Part shown: piece after piece, positions 24,987 through 36,781 of the stretch
Numbering within the stretch: the first letter of the stretch is position 1
Layout of the letters: each line of letters begins with the position of its first letter
DNA from: Lingula anatina
Taxonomy: Eukaryota > Brachiopoda > Lingulata > Lingulida > Lingulidae
Length of the DNA stretch: 64,000 nucleotides
Assembly (NCBI RefSeq): GCF_001039355.2
Contig: NW_019775800.1
Coordinates: forward strand, 60,776-124,775
Reading direction: 5' to 3'
Translations under genes and position numbers: made by a program
Notes under the pieces: generated by a model
The model's input: only the letters and a program-made list of their open reading frames with translations
What the model was told of the DNA's origin: nothing
Database searches by the model: none

Positions 24987-26100
24987 CTGAAATGAGAAAG
25001 GTGATTTTTTAATTGGAACGCTCCAATAATTGAAATCAATTATTTTGCAGAAAGAACATTGAAAGGGCAAATGATAATAGTCCGAAAGTTTCATTAATTA
25101 GTCTGGATGTTCACTATACTCAACCTTAATTCAGACCAGCAATTAAACCCTTTCCTTAACAAACTGATGAAAGTCTTATGATTTTTGGGACCAATGAACC
25201 TTCGGACTATCCTGGCAGATGCACCCCAATTTAACAGTCCACTTTACAGAGTATAAAAATGGACTAATTAACATCATTTTAAAGTCGAGTTCTCATTATT
25301 TAGCTCCTAATTGAAACCACCTATAAAATACATAGCGGATCACAGTAAGTCGAAATTATCCTAAAAAATAAATAAAAATAATGATTTCAAATTATACATT
25401 CAAGCAGATATAAATATTTAGTAATTACTCTAAGTACTGGTAGTGGTAGACTTTCATGTAAGTGACATTCAGCCAATCATCGTAAGTATAATCATGAGTC
25501 GAGGCAACCTTACACGAGCCAACCTCTACAAGGCTTAGCACATACCTTGATTATGGGAATAAGCAACGATTACCATACGCTAAAAATTTACAGCTAAGCA
25601 GCAGAGTACAGAGATCAAATACTGTAACTATGCATTTAATGTAATCCAAACCACAAATGTTCACAGTTGTGCTCTTGGATAATTACAACACATTATTACT
25701 TACACTTAAAGAATACCTTCTCTCACTGCATGGTTGTATGAAAAGAGGGGAAAACGTATGCCGACAGCAAAATTTAAATATTCTTTTTAGTTATTGCACA
25801 AGTTTAGGCAATGGCCATTAAGGTAATGGGGTCGCTGCTGAACCCATAACACATCAGATTGCACCATTCCGTACTCCCACTGGAAGCCTCGTTATCAGTG
25901 AGAAGATACTACTTGGCGCCTTTAAGATCTCAAAATAAATATTTATATCGATGCAGAAAACCGTCATTAACCTTTAGATGCCATCTTACACTACCTAAAA
26001 TTGCTTGTCTGACATTCTTCGAATTATCCCTAGGCCATATAAAACGCACTGATATCAAGCAACCACATTAAAACTGCCCGAATTACCAGATAACGAAGGT
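24987..26100. other. Intron and 5' UTR region of transporter A
   Basis: The acceptor at 24987 requires an upstream untranslated exon. Minus-strand donor-like sites occur near 25542-25549 (CAAG/GTATGT), 25698-25703 (GTAAGT) and 25505. I cannot choose among them. No coding frame is supported. Confidence 0.4.
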
Positions 26101-26387
26101 TTCTCGTGGTTGTCGAAGACGTTGTCACATGACTGTCACATGGGCAGTAAGTTTCAAGATGGCAGATAAGTGGTCAGAACGGCCTGGATACGACAACCCC
26201 GTGATTTGTTGTCACCTGGGTTTATCAGGGCCGTGAACACCCCCTGCTGCACGTGCTGCGTTTTCGAGTCTATGTTTAGATTGAAGCAGGCGTCTCGATG
26301 ACAAAGGTTATTATTACAATAACAAGGGGAGCGCACGCTCTTGTCTACACGAGAATATATATATTTTCTGACTTTGTTGCGTTTCAG
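26101..26387. promoter_or_regulatory. Candidate bidirectional promoter
   Basis: This is the least AT-rich part of the interval between two divergently transcribed transporter genes. It contains two close E-box-like sites (TCACATGA and GTCACATGGG, about 26126-26147) and a YY1-like CAAGATGGC near 26156-26164. Transporter A would read leftward and transporter B rightward. Promoter identity is inferred from position and composition only. Confidence 0.35.
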
Positions 26388-26484
26388 TCGAAAACAGCCT
26401 GTGATTTAGATGAGATAATTGCAGTAACGGAAGAAACAAGAAGCGTAGACGAGCAGAGCGATAATAGCACTAGTAGAGATAAGA
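26388..26484 (+). other. Candidate 5' UTR exon of transporter B
   Basis: A 97-bp segment flanked by tttgttgcgtttcag and by the strong donor GTAAGTATG. Its reading frames do not join the next exon as protein, so it would be untranslated. It could splice to the acceptor at 28767. Confidence 0.4.
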
Positions 26485-26909
26485 GTAAGTATGCTGTTAT
26501 TGAGCGGTATTACACTGATTAAGTACGGAAGTGCTCATAAGTTGCACGGTTTACTTACTGTAACTCTGCATTGCCTGGATCTGTTGACAAGTGAACATAC
26601 TGGTACCGCAGTAATGAAGCCACTCTGAATTAATAATCATTTTGACCACGTACTTGTGCTTGGGTACTTAAAGAGTAAACCTGTCACATTTTTAAACAGA
26701 TGTGATAAATCGGCGATTGGGAATGTGTTTTGTTGAATACATGTAATATAGGTGGCTATATAGATAACTGGTGTGTACATGTATGTTACTGAAGGTTATG
26801 AGGAATACATCAGTTGTATTTTTGTTACAATGTGATAAATCCATCATCATACATGTTGCATGTATGTACAGTACCACTGACATAATGACAAGAGGGCTAT
26901 TAAGTTACA

Positions 26910-27077
26910 CAGGGGTGGATTTAGGGCGTCTTCTGGGTCTTCCGGAAGGCGGTCAGATTTTCAAGTTTACATTGACGGGTATCTAATATTTTCTGTTGGA
27001 AGACGGTCAAAAATGGAGGATGGATTAACAAAGATAATTTGGAAGACTGTCAGAAAACATCTCTGGATCCGCCCCTG
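26910..27077. mobile_element. 170-bp MITE (CAGGGGC ends), reverse orientation
   Basis: It matches the reverse complement of 10983-11151 along its length. It starts CAGGGGTGGATTTAGGGCG and ends GGATCCGCCCCTG. TTACA occurs directly on both sides, a possible target duplication. Confidence 0.75.
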
Positions 27078-27186
27078 TTACAGACCAAGACACTTGACTC
27101 CATTACACAAGTCTCTCCACAAAATAATCATGAGTTGGTTATTTATTGGTCATGTCTAATTTGAAAGGCTTTTTTATGTGACTTTC

Positions 27187-27453
27187 TTAGACTGGGTTCC
27201 CATACCTAGATGGTCTAACAGGATTGATCTGTCTCGGAGGGGTTTTTCGCTAAACTGCTTTCAGCTTCAGTGGCTTAGATGTCTGGCACACCTACTGAAG
27301 CTGCTAAACAATACTTTAATACCTCCTACCAGCTTCAGTAGAAGTGGCAGGAATCTAAGAAGCTTAAGTTGATTACAACTTAACAAGAATCCCCTCGGAG
27401 ATAAATTGATCCACAGTTTTAGTAGTACGATAGGGTCTGGGAATGGTCTGTTA
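27187..27453. mobile_element. Fold-back MITE
   Basis: Direct TTA flanks. Imperfect inverted ends (GACTGGGTTCCCATACCTAG left; AGACCATTCCCAGACCCTA right, reverse complemented). The interior is palindromic, with tcagcttcagtggcttag facing its complement. Confidence 0.65.
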
Positions 27454-27649
27454 TGTAGCAGTCAAGGTATTGTAATTGTCAGTCTCTCAAAACATGCTTG
27501 CACCTGTATCATTAAGATATAATTCTCAATATGAAAAGGCCTTCATAAGGGTATAAATTATTGCTGAATATGTAACATGTACAAATGATAATATGTTGTA
27601 ATACCAGCACATTTGCACACAGCACAACTGATGTTTTGGTTATGATAGC

Positions 27650-27870
27650 TAAGAGTGCATTCCCATAGATTGAGATCGATCCATCTGGATCGACCTAACT
27701 CCCTGGGGGTTCACGCTAAATTGCTGTCATCCTAGCATGCACAGTAGTTTATTTCCCCCTTATAGCTTTTAGTAGGCAGGACAGACATTCAAGCTGGCTG
27801 AGCTGACAGTAATCTAGTGAGACTCCCTACAGGGATTGATCGATTTAAAATCTGTGGGAATGGGTCTTAG
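27650..27870. mobile_element. Fold-back MITE
   Basis: Ends GTGCATTCCCATAGATTGAG and, reverse complemented, GACCCATTCCCACAGATTTTA. Very similar to the element at 29953-30173, with a shared GGGGGTTCACGCTAAA core. Confidence 0.65.
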
Positions 27871-28095
27871 ACCATGACTTGTTGATCAATGTAGCGTTTA
27901 GATAAAAGTTAGTATATGGTGAGCCTCTGAATTTAAATTAAATTTTAAACATTTCACCTTAATTACTAATTTATATAAAACTGTTGTTTAAAAAATGCTT
28001 TTCAGTAGCTCACAAAAAAAAGCACCTCTTAATTTTCAATTTTAATAATAACTAACAGAGCATTGCTTTTTTTTTTTTTTTTTTTTTTTTTTTTT

Positions 28096-28096
28096 N
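28096..28096. other. Single-N contig join in poly-T
   Basis: The bases taataataactaacagagc plus attgc and a T run occur on both sides of the N (about 28046-28070 and 28097-28130). This looks like an unmerged contig overlap. Confidence 0.6.
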
Positions 28097-28767
28097 TAAT
28101 AATAACTAACAGAGCATTGCTTTTTTTTTTTTGAAAATTATTAATTTATTTCTTAGCACATATTGGGTTATTATAGTACAGTATGTTATAATGTTACCTT
28201 TGGAATCTCCTTTGTTTGCTAGTATTTGATAAAGTATGAAAAATCATATGTATCTGTGGTTTTTACTCAAAATTGAAGAACATCAATAATAAGTTTCTCC
28301 AAAATTTCATTTTGTTCAAAATATGAAAATGCTAATTCAAAGATTTGAAAAGTTAGTTGGCTCTGTGTGGATGAAATATGAAAATTTAATGTATTAGAAC
28401 ATTTAGATATTCTAAAAAGTGAGACATGTACTGCATATGAATATTTTAAGTAATACTAATAATAAATTAACTTCATTATTTAATTAATATTTATGATAGG
28501 TAAAGTGGCTATCAAGGTCATAAATTGATGCCCTCTACTTATAACTTCATGTTGTGATATTGAAATTGACACTGATTAACACTGACCCTATGATTAACAC
28601 TGACCCTATGATTAACACTGGTTATATACAACACAGATACCAAATAGTGCCAAGTTTATTAATGAAAGAACAGACCTTTTCCAGTCAAAAAATTATGTAA
28701 TAACACATTAAACTTTGTATCCTAAGGACCTTTCATATCTTAATTACAGGTGGCCTTGTTTTTGCAG

Positions 28768-28978
28768 GTCATAAGAACAGTTAACACAAGAAGAAGGAAG
28801 CCATTATACATGTATGAGAACTCCTAATCCCTGGCTGCAAAAGAGAACTATTATCAGCTTCAACACATTAACACCTGTGATGAACACAATACTCACTTCA
28901 ATTTGTGATATTTAAGGAGATATTTTATAGCTATTTTACATATATTGTGATATTATTAAAAAGAACTCCACATCGCCT
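28768..28978 (+). other. 5' UTR of transporter B (inferred)
   Basis: It begins after the acceptor tttgtttttgcag and runs to the ATG at 28979. Stop codons in the coding frame exclude an N-terminal extension. A very short upstream frame (ATG near 28811) is present. Confidence 0.45.
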
Positions 28979-31900
28979 ATGGATGATTTTGACTTTTCCT
29001 CTGCTTTTGGAAACGATGCTGGCTGCGATGAGAGACAAAGAGGATATGGCAGGCACCATTCGCTATCAACGACCGAGGAGGGATTCCTCACACCTCATGG
29101 AAGCGATGAGGATTTACGTGAAGTGGGATCAAGTAAAGATTCTGCGGCGCAACTTGGAAAATACTCAGGCAAAGTTGAAACCAAAAAGGATTTGTTGTCT
29201 CCATTTAGGACCCTCAATGTACCAAGTTTATCCAATGATAATGACAGGTCTCAGGGCATAACCAGGCCAATAAACAGGTCTCCTGGGGTTAATATTTTAT
29301 TTGGTAACAGTAAGGGAGACTATGACAGAAAGCAACCTAAAAAAGAGGCTGCAAGTTTATCTGATGATGCTCAGTTTTGTACCCCTCAGGATGACTATAT
29401 GAAAGACCCTAGAGTTCATCAAATGGGCCACTCTGCTTCCAATGATATTTATGCCTTCTCTACGCCAAACAGCAGCCTCCCAAGTTCAAGAACAGACACC
29501 CCTCTTTCAATACAATTTGGGACACCACAAAGCTTTCACAGTTTAAACCCAAACAACCCTAGCAGAGACAGTCCTGTTTATTTTACAAAAAGCTCAGACA
29601 CAATACCTACTTCTACCATAACCAAAGTGAATGTGAATGGACACAATGATGACGTATATGTGAGAGTCCCAATCCCTTCTCCTCTCCCTTCTCTCGCTGC
29701 TCCAGTACAAAACAATGTAGGTGGTTCCAGTTCTGCTGGGGGAGAAGAGGAGGGGGGTGGGGAGGTGGAGGTTAACACAGAAGAGGCATTCTCTTTCATG
29801 AGAATGACCAGAGTTCAAAAGATTATATTTGTCATCATGTCTCTCAGTAATTTCGCTTCATATCTGTGTTTGTCAGTGCCAGGACCTTTTTTTCCAGAAG
29901 AGGTAAGTGAAAATGACGCAATCCTAGGCCCTCTTCACATGGTGCATTACACTTAGACTGCATTCCCATAGATTTAGATCGATCCATCTAGATCAACCTA
30001 ACTCTCTGGGGGTTCACGCTAAACTGCTGTCAGCCGAGCATGCACGGTACTTAATTTCCCCCTTACAGCTTTTAGTAGGCGGGACAGACGCTTAAGCCGG
30101 CTAAGCTGACAGTAATCTAGTGAGACTCCCCACAGGGATAGATCGATCTAAAATCTGTGGGAATGGGGTCTTAGACAGGTTCCCATACCTAGATCAATGG
30201 TTACTTTGATTGCTCTTTATTCTGTAAAAATACATGTGCAACTTCACCAGAAGTGTTATCTGCCATTATAAATTTTTTCATAAGAATATTTTGTTTGTAA
30301 AATTGGAAAGTTCTGTTATATGCAACAAATACAGCATATCTATTTTAAAGCCCAGGAATGGATACTATAAATAACCAGTAAATAATTTTAAAGATTACAT
30401 AGAAGTCTATATCAATTTTGTCGTTCCAGGCCAAGAAGAAAGGACTTAATAACACACAATCTGGATGGGTTTTTGCAGTGTTCTCCCTGACACAGTTTTT
30501 AGTCTCACCTGTGTGTGGAAAGCTTGTGAGTTATATTTATGTGATGACTATGTATGTTATATGAGGATTTGTTTGTGTGTGCATGAGTGTAATTTTAGGT
30601 CAATTGACTTACAGTAATGGGTAGACTTTGCTATCTGTTATTGCAAATTGTCCCTATTTTGACTTAGGTAATCGTTATGATCAAATTAAAAACAATAACA
30701 ATGCTAAATATGAAAAATCTAAAAGAAGTAAATTATTTGGGTGCTAATGAAAGTTATAATTGATCAGGAATGTTAATTCACTAAGAAAGCCTGGAACAAT
30801 TATGCTGCACTGCTTGTCTTGTGAAACAAGAAAACAAATGAAAAGCTGCTTATAGAGAAAACATGTTTGGTCTCTTATAAAAAGCATTGTAATCATCATT
30901 ACACCTGAGACAATGAAATCATACTTTTTAATCTATAAGAGCGCATTCAGAACAGCCGACTAACAGTTCCACAGATCAAATATGGCGATCCATTTAAAAG
31001 CTTGCCGTTCCAGATTACAACAAGCAGTCAAGTGGGTCGGCCTAATTTTAACCTGCGGATCTGTTAGTCCACAGTTCTGAATGCGCTCTCTGAAGTTATC
31101 ATTAATTTCAGCTGCCAGTTGTGGGCTCCAGGTTTATGTTTTTAAGTGGCACCTTTCTGGGCGGAGGCTGTGTTATAATATTTGGGTAAGAAGAATTGAA
31201 GAAATTCAAACTTACAATTACAATTACACAAAAATGACTAAGATTGAATTTCTTAAACTCGTTAAATATAGATTATGAAGTTACAAGATAATCCCTTATC
31301 TTTTCTTAGAACTCTATTTTACTGATAAATGCCAAAGATTTTCTTCTTAAAATTTATATAATCATATATATATATATATAGTATACGAAAAAAGGATACA
31401 TGTTTTATTGAATATTTTTTATATTATATATAATACATTTAATTAATTGAATAAACATTATTATTATTAGTATTGTTGTTGTTGTCATGTTATTAAAATG
31501 ACTATTATTATTATCAACAGAAATCGAGTATTGATACAGGTTTCTTTTTTTATAAGTATGTTAGATAAGATCAATTTCAACGATGGGGGGATGATGTTTT
31601 TGGCATTTTGCCTGGTGACCCGGATCTTCATGTCCATTGGTTGCACAGCTGCCACCACCGCTGCCTTCGCAATCTGTATAAACTCATTTCCAAACGCCGT
31701 TGCAACAGTTTTGGTGAGTCAAAATTTGTTATGCTTTACAAGTGTGATTGTTGAATTTCTTTTAAGTATTTGCATTTATTTATTTCAACAGCTTTGGAAA
31801 GAAGTTGTTTGTGGTGATTTTTGAGTGTTGGATGTTGTTATTTATTTTATTTGATTATTTATTTTTATTTATTTATTTATTTATTTATTTTTTTTAAGTA

Positions 31901-32927
31901 TAATACAGGACTTCTTAAAATTTTTACACAAACTGAAGTAGACCAAGTTTTTAATTCTCAATTCAAAACTTATTATCAGGCTTAATTTCTTTTATGAAAC
32001 TGGTCCCATTTGCTGTGTGTTGCAGGGAGTGTTGGAGACTTTCACAGGTCTGGGAATGATGCTGGGCCCGGCCATTGGAGGCGTCTTGTATGAAGTAAGT
32101 ATTGTGTATTATCACGTTTACTCTGAGTTGCAACACAATGCCACAAGCAGGATGCTTGCAAGATTTTGGACCATGATTGCAAGTCTTTCGTGAGTGAATT
32201 TTGCACTGTCCCATATGCTGGCAAATCCCCTGAAGAGTGCTGGAGACTCAGAAAAAGATGGCTGGGGCAGCTGTCTAGATCACCTGCAAGGCCAGGACAA
32301 TACTTACGGAGCATTCCCATAACCCTGACACACTAGCTGGATCTATCTAACTCCTCGGGGATTCTCGCTAAGTTGCATCCAGTGTAAACTGCTTAAATGT
32401 CTGGCATGCCCCCTCCTAACTTAAAGTCTGAAAAACTATATGGTTCATGATCTTGTTCATATTTCTTTGCGTGCCAGAAAATTTAGCTGATTACATTGAC
32501 TGCACCTTAGCGAGAATCCTCACTATTAGTAAGATAGATCAATCCTGCTAGTATGATAAAGTTATGGGAACACAGTAATAGTGACCAATGATGTAGGAAG
32601 ACCCAAAATCACCATCAGTATCATCAGTATAATATTTGGCTGGTGGTTATGAACTTTCATTTTGTTTGGTAACATTTCTTCATTTATATCATTAAAGTGA
32701 TTATAAACTTGCACTTTTTTTGTAACATTGTATTCATTTTTACTATTTCCAGCTAATGATAAGTTTTTTAAAATTGTTTTTCGTAACATTGTATGTATTA
32801 ATTTCCCACATTTTAGGCTGGTGGATACATGTTGCCATTCCTGGTGCTAGGTATAGTCATGGTCATCACAGTGCCCATTACATTTGTGCTTCTACCCAAA
32901 CATGAAGGTAAGAAAATAGCCCATTAT

Positions 32928-32992
<65 letters not shown>

Positions 32993-35298
32993 TGATATAT
33001 GTACTGGCTACACAAAAATCTAAAACAGATTATGAAGTCACAAGATAATCCCTTATCTTTTCTTAAGATTTCAACCAGTTGACATAAGGAGTTTACACAA
33101 TGAAAATCATGCTAGATTATGAACAATGGCAAGACCACTGTGGGAGATCTGACTACCAAACTCTCTTGTTTGTTGAGAGTGGCTTTCCTATGACATGATT
33201 TATGTTGTCACTTTTCATCGTTTCACCCAACAATTTCACTTGCCACTGTCACAACAATCCAATTAATTATTTTTTTATTGATGAACATTATTTATTACTC
33301 AACAAACTGAACAGTGTACATTGTTTGATGGGTGACATTTATAAAATGCATAATGTGCAGCAAGATAGTAACTTAAAATATCAAAAATATCTCATTCACC
33401 CAATTTTCTTCTCACTCTAAAGCCGTACAGTACATATTTCCCACTGTCTTGGTTACAGATAAGGACCAGTCTTCCAATGGCTCCATGTGGCAGCTACTGA
33501 AGAGCCCCTCTGGACTGGTCATCTGTCTGACCATCATGATGTCTGCTATAGTCTGGGCAGCACTGGACCCCACCCTGCAGCCGCATCTTGAAGATGTAAT
33601 GAAGCCAAGTTTATATCAGGAGTAACTTTGAATTAACCTGGAAAAGACTGATTAACATCAGTATATTTAAAGATTAACACCCAAGGCATTTGCATTAGAT
33701 AAGACAGTGTGTTAGTAATGACATTGTGTTAGTTATGACAGCGTGTAAGCTATGATATTGTTTTAGGTATGACGGTGTGTTAGGTTTGAAAATGTATTGG
33801 GTGTGAAAGTGTGTTAGCTATGACCATCACTTATCAAACTTTCATTATGTTATTATATTTTACTTTTCAGTTTGACCTGAGTGCAGACATTATTGGGTTG
33901 GTTTTCCTGTTGAGCTCAGCATTTTATGCCATAACGTCACCAATCTGGGGGAAAATTGCAGATAAGATGGTATGTGAAACTCCAAAGGCTGAGAAAGTCC
34001 AAAGGTTGAGAGAGAGAGAGAGAGAGAGAGAGATGCATGTGAGGACTTAATACACAAGGAATTTAGAGTAAATTGTCTCCATTTTCTTGTAAGACTATTA
34101 AGAACAACTCTGTAAAATCTGTCTTACTAGTACGTATATATTCTCTCTCTGTATGTGTGTCTCTGTGTGTACATGTCAGTGTGGTTTTTTTTACATGTTA
34201 ATAAATAGATTAATTTTATACCATGTCATAATGGGTAAAAGAACATATAAATATATAAATGTACTTTGGTCTTTTTATTAAGACTTCTTTATTTTTCAGT
34301 ACGACAGTAAGCCCCTGGTCATAGTAGGACTCCTCATCACGGGGCTATGTTGCTTACTCCTGGGACCTTCTCCTATATTAGGCTTTCCCAAAGACTATCA
34401 GTTAGTACTGTTCTACAAGGTTCAAGAGTAAAATTGTTGAAAAAGTCCCAAAGTCATATTTTTATGTCTGCATGTCATTCTAAGATACTTACTTTACCAA
34501 ATACAGACTTTAAAAATGATAAAAGTCTTCAAATGATAGTACCTCGTAACCTGATGTTGATATTTTCATTAAAAACAAATTATTTGGATTTTTCCAGTGA
34601 TCATTACTGGGAGAAAACTGCTCATTTTAAGAAAATTTTATTTATAAGGGGAAAATCACATATAGGAAATTTTAACTAACATTTTAATTGCACAGTTAGT
34701 AAGACTAACAGATTTAGCTTATGTTTCACCTTTGACCTTAGGGTTAATTGTCAGTTCATACAATGGGACTGTTTGTCAGCATGTTTGACTTTTGATTTTG
34801 TCATTTCAGTGAGTTGTGGCTGGACCTAGTGTCAGTGTCAGTAATGGGGTTGTCAGTCAGCATGTCAGTTGTACCGACCTTTGACCTCATGATGTGGGTG
34901 GCAGAGTAAGTGCAGGATTGACCAATAAGAAACCTCCAACGTCTCACATGATTAAAAAAATGATAAGTTTCTGGTATTCAAGGGTATGCACAGTCCTAGG
35001 ACACATATCACAGTGTCGTAATTGGTAAAATGTTGGGATTGAAGTTTGCACTTGGTCTCATATAGATTGATAAAGCATCACTTGCAAATTTATATATACA
35101 AATTATATATGCTGAAAAGCATATAGCTTAGCATATAGATTTTGAAACAGTAATTGAAAATGCCATCAGCAGTAGACGTGATGCACTCAGGTGCTATAAA
35201 TAGAATATTTACAATCTAGTAATGAGTCAGGATGTGGAGTGGGCTAAAACAATTTATCAATGTATGTCCTCCCTTCCTTCATTTATTAATTAATTAAT

Positions 35299-35329
<31 letters not shown>

Positions 35330-36617
35330 TCAAAGAGTTTATTATTCTTATTCCCCTCAGGGACGCAGGGCTAGATGAGAGTATAGGGACATATGGTCTA
35401 GTAGCAGGGCTTTGGACAGCTGCATATGCCTTAGGGTAGGTGGAGTATAGTTATTTCAGTAACATTCTACAGAAGCTTAAGCATAATATTTGAAAACAAG
35501 CTTCTCTATTTGACTACTGATAAATGATTTGAAAAAGAAAGATGGCACTTGTAATTAAACCCCTGATACTGTTGCACCAAATACATCGTCATGTCAGCCA
35601 CACTGTCACATCTTACACATTATCATATCCACCACACTGTCACATCTAACACACTATCATATCCACCACACTGTCACATCTAACACACTATCATATCCAC
35701 CACACTGTCACATCTAACACACTATCATATCCACCACACTGTCACATCTAACACACTATCATATCCACCACACTGTCACATCTAACACACTATCATATCC
35801 ACCACACTGTCACATCTAACACACTATCATATCCACCACACTGTCACATCTAACACACTATCATATCCACCACACTGTCACATCTAACACACTATCATAT
35901 CCACCACACTGTCACATCTAACACACTATCATATCCACCACACTGTCACATCTAACACACTATCATATCCACCACACTGTCACATCTAACACACTATCAT
36001 ATCCACCACACTGTCACATCTAACACACTGTCACACATAACACACTGTCTTGTCTTAAACACTGTCACACCTAACACAATGTTCTGTATGAAACACTGTC
36101 ACACCTAACACACTTTGTCATTTCCTACACATTTTCTCACCCAGTGCACTATTACAGTTAATTTGTCCATTTGTATATTTCAGAGAATTTATAGGCCCAG
36201 TAGCTGGTGGATACTTTCTAGATACAGTTCAGTTCACGGGGGAGATGAACTTTATTGCTTTGGGCTGTGCAGTGGTTGTAAGCAATATTAATTATTACTA
36301 TTATATATATATATATATTATACAACTTAGAGATGAAGTTAAATGAAATTACAATTGTTTTTTCCTCATTTTATCATACTTTTGATTTTTTAAAACCACT
36401 TTTAATCTTTTAAGTTGTATCTTAGAATTCTGATTTATCACATACATATGTGACAAAATTTTTATAGTCTACTAGAGAAATAGATACATAGCTCTTGAAC
36501 TATTTGAAAATGTATCAATTTATTTACTTGTGCATTTTATAATCTCGCTGTTTAATGGGTTGATCTTTCAGTCTGTTTTAACCTTCCTTCTTTGGCTCTA
36601 TGAAAAGTTATGCAAGA

Positions 36618-36648
<31 letters not shown>

Positions 36649-36781
36649 GAATTCTGGGAAAAATGAGGAAGACACAAGCCCTCTTTTGACCTCTTATGAT
36701 ATTCTCACAGCCTCAACCAATACACGACCCATGTTAAATGTCAGTCATTTGCCATCTACTGGCTATTTCCATGAACCCTAG
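28979..36781 (+). CDS. SLC18B1-like MFS transporter B (740 aa)
   Basis: Thirteen coding exons: 28979-29902, 30430-30525, 31112-31185, 31557-31713, 32026-32094, 32817-32907, 33459-33595, 33871-33969, 34300-34400, 34810-34905, 35361-35435, 36184-36277, 36572-36781. They total 2223 nt with a consistent frame and GT..AG borders. The protein is a 12-helix MFS exchanger related to SLC18B1, probably on vesicle or lysosome membranes; the substrate is unproven. Landmarks are GPFFPEE ending helix 1, VVGSRFMF, GPAIGG, LDPTLQPHLED and GPVAGG. An N-terminal tail of about 278 residues is hydrophilic and low in complexity. The C-terminal tail has a poly-Glu run and DTSPLL, an acidic dileucine. Intron positions match transporter A except that exons 5 and 6 (69 and 91 bp) correspond to one 160-bp exon there. 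A possible AATAAA lies at 36894. Confidence 0.88.
29953..30173. mobile_element. Fold-back MITE in intron 1 of transporter B
   Basis: Direct TTA at both edges (29953-29955, 30171-30173). Inverted ends GACTGCATTCCCATAGATTTA and GACCCCATTCCCACAGATTTTA (reverse complement). It is close kin to 27650-27870. The second transporter allele begins only after this point, so its presence there is unknown. Confidence 0.75.
30938..31089. mobile_element. Short fold-back MITE in intron 2 of transporter B
   Basis: Inverted ends AGAGCGCATTCAGAACAGCC and, reverse complemented, AGAGCGCATTCAGAACTGTG, about 29 bases each. The allelic copy lies at about 42287-42457 with internal differences. It ends 23 bp before exon 3. 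Confidence 0.75.
32306..32577. mobile_element. Fold-back MITE in intron 5 of transporter B
   Basis: Inverted ends GAGCATTCCCATAACCCTG and GTGTTCCCATAACTTTA (reverse complement), and an internal GGGGATTCTCGCTAAGTTGC core. The second allele keeps only the left part (about 43694-43800). Confidence 0.7.
32929..32988. repeat. (AT)n microsatellite
   Basis: About 29 AT units just after the exon 6 donor. The second allele has only about 5-6 units (44118-44129). Confidence 0.9.
35627..36030. repeat. 34-bp minisatellite in transporter B intron 11, 12 units
   Basis: The 34-bp unit acactatcatatccacc plus acactgtcacatctaac occurs 12 times with almost no variation, then degenerates. The allelic array at about 46635-46800 has 4 units. 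Confidence 0.9.

Larger units (their letters stand above)
26485..28767. other. Intergenic or intron DNA with MITEs
   Basis: No coding exon is supported. It contains three MITEs (listed separately), a single-N join at 28096 in a poly-T tract, and a 20-bp tandem repeat (gattaacactgaccctat) at about 28570-28620. Confidence 0.5.

Noticed and set aside
26298-26522. 74-residue frame in the promoter region
   Set aside because: It crosses a good splice acceptor (26387) and donor (26485), so it is better explained as an untranslated exon and flank.
29001-29261. Alternative frame over transporter B exon 1
   Set aside because: A shadow of the true frame; it does not join the next exon in a family-consistent way.
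35627-36030. CRISPR-like array
   Set aside because: Regular 34-bp repeats without distinct spacers, in an animal intron; it is a minisatellite.
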